NCBI RefSeq assembly: GCF_001050195.2
Contig: NZ_DF967965.1
Location: forward strand, 1,209,032 to 1,273,031
Origin: Anaerolinea thermolimosa
GTDB lineage: Bacteria; Chloroflexota; Anaerolineae; Anaerolineales; Anaerolineaceae
DNA length: 64,000 nt
Reading direction: 5' to 3'
The notes under the pieces: generated by a model
Seen by the model: the letters and a program-made list of their open reading frames with translations, nothing else
What the model was told of the DNA's origin: nothing
The model's database searches: none
Program-made: the position numbers and the translations under genes
Shown here: one piece after another, positions 62,652-64,000 of the stretch
Layout: the number at the start of each line of letters is the position of its first letter
How positions within the stretch are numbered: the stretch's first letter is position 1

Positions 62652-63897
62652 GAGTCTGGCCAAAAAAGCAAAAATAGCATCGCGTAAGCTGGCACTTTGT
62701 ACGACGGATGAGAAGAACCGGGCTTTGGAATTAATCGCCGAATGTGTTCAGTTGAATAGAGATGCAATTTTAACTGCTAATGAGGAAGATGTTGCGGAAG
62801 CCAGGAAGAATGGCCTATCAGATGCACTTATTGACCGTTTGCTTTTAACTTCCGAGCGTCTTACTGCGAATATTAACGATCTTTTACGGGTGATTGAGCT
62901 CCCTGATCCGGTAGGTGAGGTCATCGAAGAAGGGGTACTTCCAAACGGCTTAGCGTTCCAAAAACAAAGAGTACCGTTGGGGGTGCTGGCGGTGATCTAT
63001 GAAGCACGCCCGAATGTTACGCTTGACGTGGCCAGTTTGGCCCTAAAATCAGGGAATGCGGTCGTTTTAAGAGGAGGAAGTGAGACCATTCGTACAAATT
63101 CAGCAATGGCCAGAGCGATGCGTGAAGGTCTGAAGAAGTCTACCCTTCCTTATGAGGCGGTGCAAATGATCACCGAGACAGACCGCGGCCTGGTTTTAAA
63201 GTTACTGCAACTCGATACCTGGATCGATATGGTTATTCCACGAGGGGGTGCAACTTTACATGCGTTCTGTAAGCAAAACAGCCGCATTCCTGTGATCACA
63301 GGAGGAATTGGTATCTGTCATTTGTTTGTCGACGAAAGCGCCGATTTGCAGGCTTCTATAGAAGTGATTCGCAATGCCAAGGTGCAACGTCCATCGGTGT
63401 GTAATGCTTTGGATACTGTGCTGGTGCATGAAGGAATCGCTGAACCATTTTTGATCGACCTGGTAAATCGCTTGAAAGAAGATGGAGTGAGCTTCAGGGC
63501 TGATGAAAAGGCTTATTCTATACTAGGTAATCTGGGTGCGGATGTGCGTATAGCAGGCACTGATGATTTTGATACAGAATGGTTGAGCCTGGTGTTGGGT
63601 TTACGGGTTGTTAAAAATATGGACGAGGCCATTGAGCATATTTATCTCCATAGCACAGGCCATTCTGATGGTATTCTGAGTAATAACTCTCAGAATACAA
63701 CCAGGTTTATACAAGAGGTCGATTCTGCGGTTGTTTATGTAAATGCCTCTACTCGTTTTACTGATGGAGCGCAATTAGGCTTAGGAGCAGAAGTAGCTGT
63801 CTCTACTCAACGTTTACACGCCAGGGGGCCAATGGCCCTTCGCGAACTCACGACGTATAAGTGGGTGGTTAGAGGAAATTACCATATTCGAAAATAG
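62638..63897 (+). CDS. proA: Gamma-glutamyl phosphate reductase
   Basis: 419 residues of the aldehyde dehydrogenase superfamily. It reduces gamma-glutamyl phosphate to the semialdehyde with NADPH, the second step of proline synthesis. Catalytic Cys is in QRPSVCNALDTVLVH; GVLAVIYEARPNVTLD and LRGGSE are also typical. AGGAAAG precedes the ATG inside the end of proB, so the two are coupled and the unstable intermediate may be passed on. Immediately downstream is a probable insertion sequence end. Confidence 0.96.
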   Translation: MIDVESLAKKAKIASRKLALCTTDEKNRALELIAECVQLNRDAILTANEEDVAEARKNGLSDALIDRLLLTSERLTANINDLLRVIELPDPVGEVIEEGVLPNGLAFQKQRVPLGVLAVIYEARPNVTLDVASLALKSGNAVVLRGGSETIRTNSAMARAMREGLKKSTLPYEAVQMITETDRGLVLKLLQLDTWIDMVIPRGGATLHAFCKQNSRIPVITGGIGICHLFVDESADLQASIEVIRNAKVQRPSVCNALDTVLVHEGIAEPFLIDLVNRLKEDGVSFRADEKAYSILGNLGADVRIAGTDDFDTEWLSLVLGLRVVKNMDEAIEHIYLHSTGHSDGILSNNSQNTTRFIQEVDSAVVYVNASTRFTDGAQLGLGAEVAVSTQRLHARGPMALRELTTYKWVVRGNYHIRK

Positions 63898-63934
63898 GGT
63901 ATCCGTCCCAAAGCTGGTGGGTTTTGAAAAAAGA

Positions 63935-63988
63935 GCAAGCTCCGAGTAATATGGTAGGTGTCTCAACAGCCATATACTTGGAGCTTGC
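63935..63988 (+). mobile_element. Probable left end of an insertion sequence (inverted repeat hairpin)
   Basis: GCAAGCTCCGAGTAATATGG and a near-perfect complement at 63970-63988 flank a 15-base spacer. The right arm includes GGAG, placed six bases before an ATG at 63990. Hiding the ribosome site in a hairpin formed only on read-through RNA is a known protection in several insertion sequences. The element itself lies past the edge, so identity is a guess. Confidence 0.45.
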
Positions 63989-63989
63989 C

Positions 63990-64000
63990 ATGTCTATTGT
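63990..64000 (+). CDS. Start of a gene cut by the window edge (possible transposase)
   Basis: ATG TCT ATT GT, preceded by GGAG at six bases. Only three codons are visible, so the product cannot be named. The inverted repeat just upstream suggests a transposase, but this is inference from context. Confidence 0.35.

Noticed and set aside
1..64000. CRISPR array, prophage or plasmid origin
   Set aside because: No regularly spaced repeats, phage genes or replication initiator genes were seen; ParA here has no partition partner.

Overview
The window looks like a chromosome segment of a Chloroflexota bacterium, most likely class Anaerolineae and possibly thermophilic. This rests on moderate GC content, many multi-GAF sensor proteins, lipoproteins with LysM and M23 domains, a two-domain protein disulfide oxidoreductase of the kind frequent in thermophiles, and the overall gene style. 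No rRNA or other decisive marker is present, so the taxonomy is inference. About fifty protein genes, two tRNA genes, one clear SAM-I riboswitch and several intrinsic terminators can be supported.

Layout. 1-1.2 kb: plsX on the minus strand, divergent from a tRNA-Leu(GAG) that has a near-consensus promoter and a terminator. 1.4-3.7 kb: a soluble REC-GAF histidine kinase overlapping its winged-helix response regulator. 3.7-23.6 kb: one long, tightly packed minus-strand operon. In order of transcription it encodes two stand-alone receiver proteins, four membrane multi-GAF receptors with no output domain, a ParA-type ATPase, a soluble multi-GAF hybrid histidine kinase with two receivers, a threonine synthase fused to a receiver domain, and an EamA exporter. 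The four receptors share a C-terminal motif that looks like the first half of a GAF domain, while the kinase begins with a second half. No DNA-binding output is encoded. This operon is the best candidate for an undescribed system: a positioned membrane sensor array feeding one kinase whose visible effector is a metabolic enzyme.

23.8-30.2 kb: a HAD phosphatase, tRNA-Gly(CCC), two hypothetical secreted or membrane proteins, DUF4349 and DUF3048 lipoproteins and a metallophosphoesterase. 30.2-35.9 kb: metH plus a fused homocysteine methyltransferase/methylenetetrahydrofolate reductase, controlled by a SAM-I riboswitch with a terminator/antiterminator and ended by its own terminator. 35.9-42.5 kb: a GH30-like lipoprotein, a 4Fe-4S protein, selA, an M24 peptidase and tsaD. 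42.5-44.8 kb: an ECF sigma factor, a zinc anti-sigma factor, a zinc ribbon protein, a protein disulfide oxidoreductase and an OsmC protein, which together resemble a thiol-stress regulon. 44.9-52.3 kb: envelope genes, namely three paralogous LysM/M23 proteins, a class A beta-lactamase-like serine hydrolase and a polysaccharide deacetylase. 52.4-63.9 kb: inositol-phosphate synthase, aconitase, a polar amino acid ABC transporter behind a structured leader with a terminator, an IclR regulator, a eukaryotic-type citrate synthase, and proB-proA. The last 65 bases look like the left end of an insertion sequence.

All calls come from reading the sequence and from family knowledge; no database search was run.
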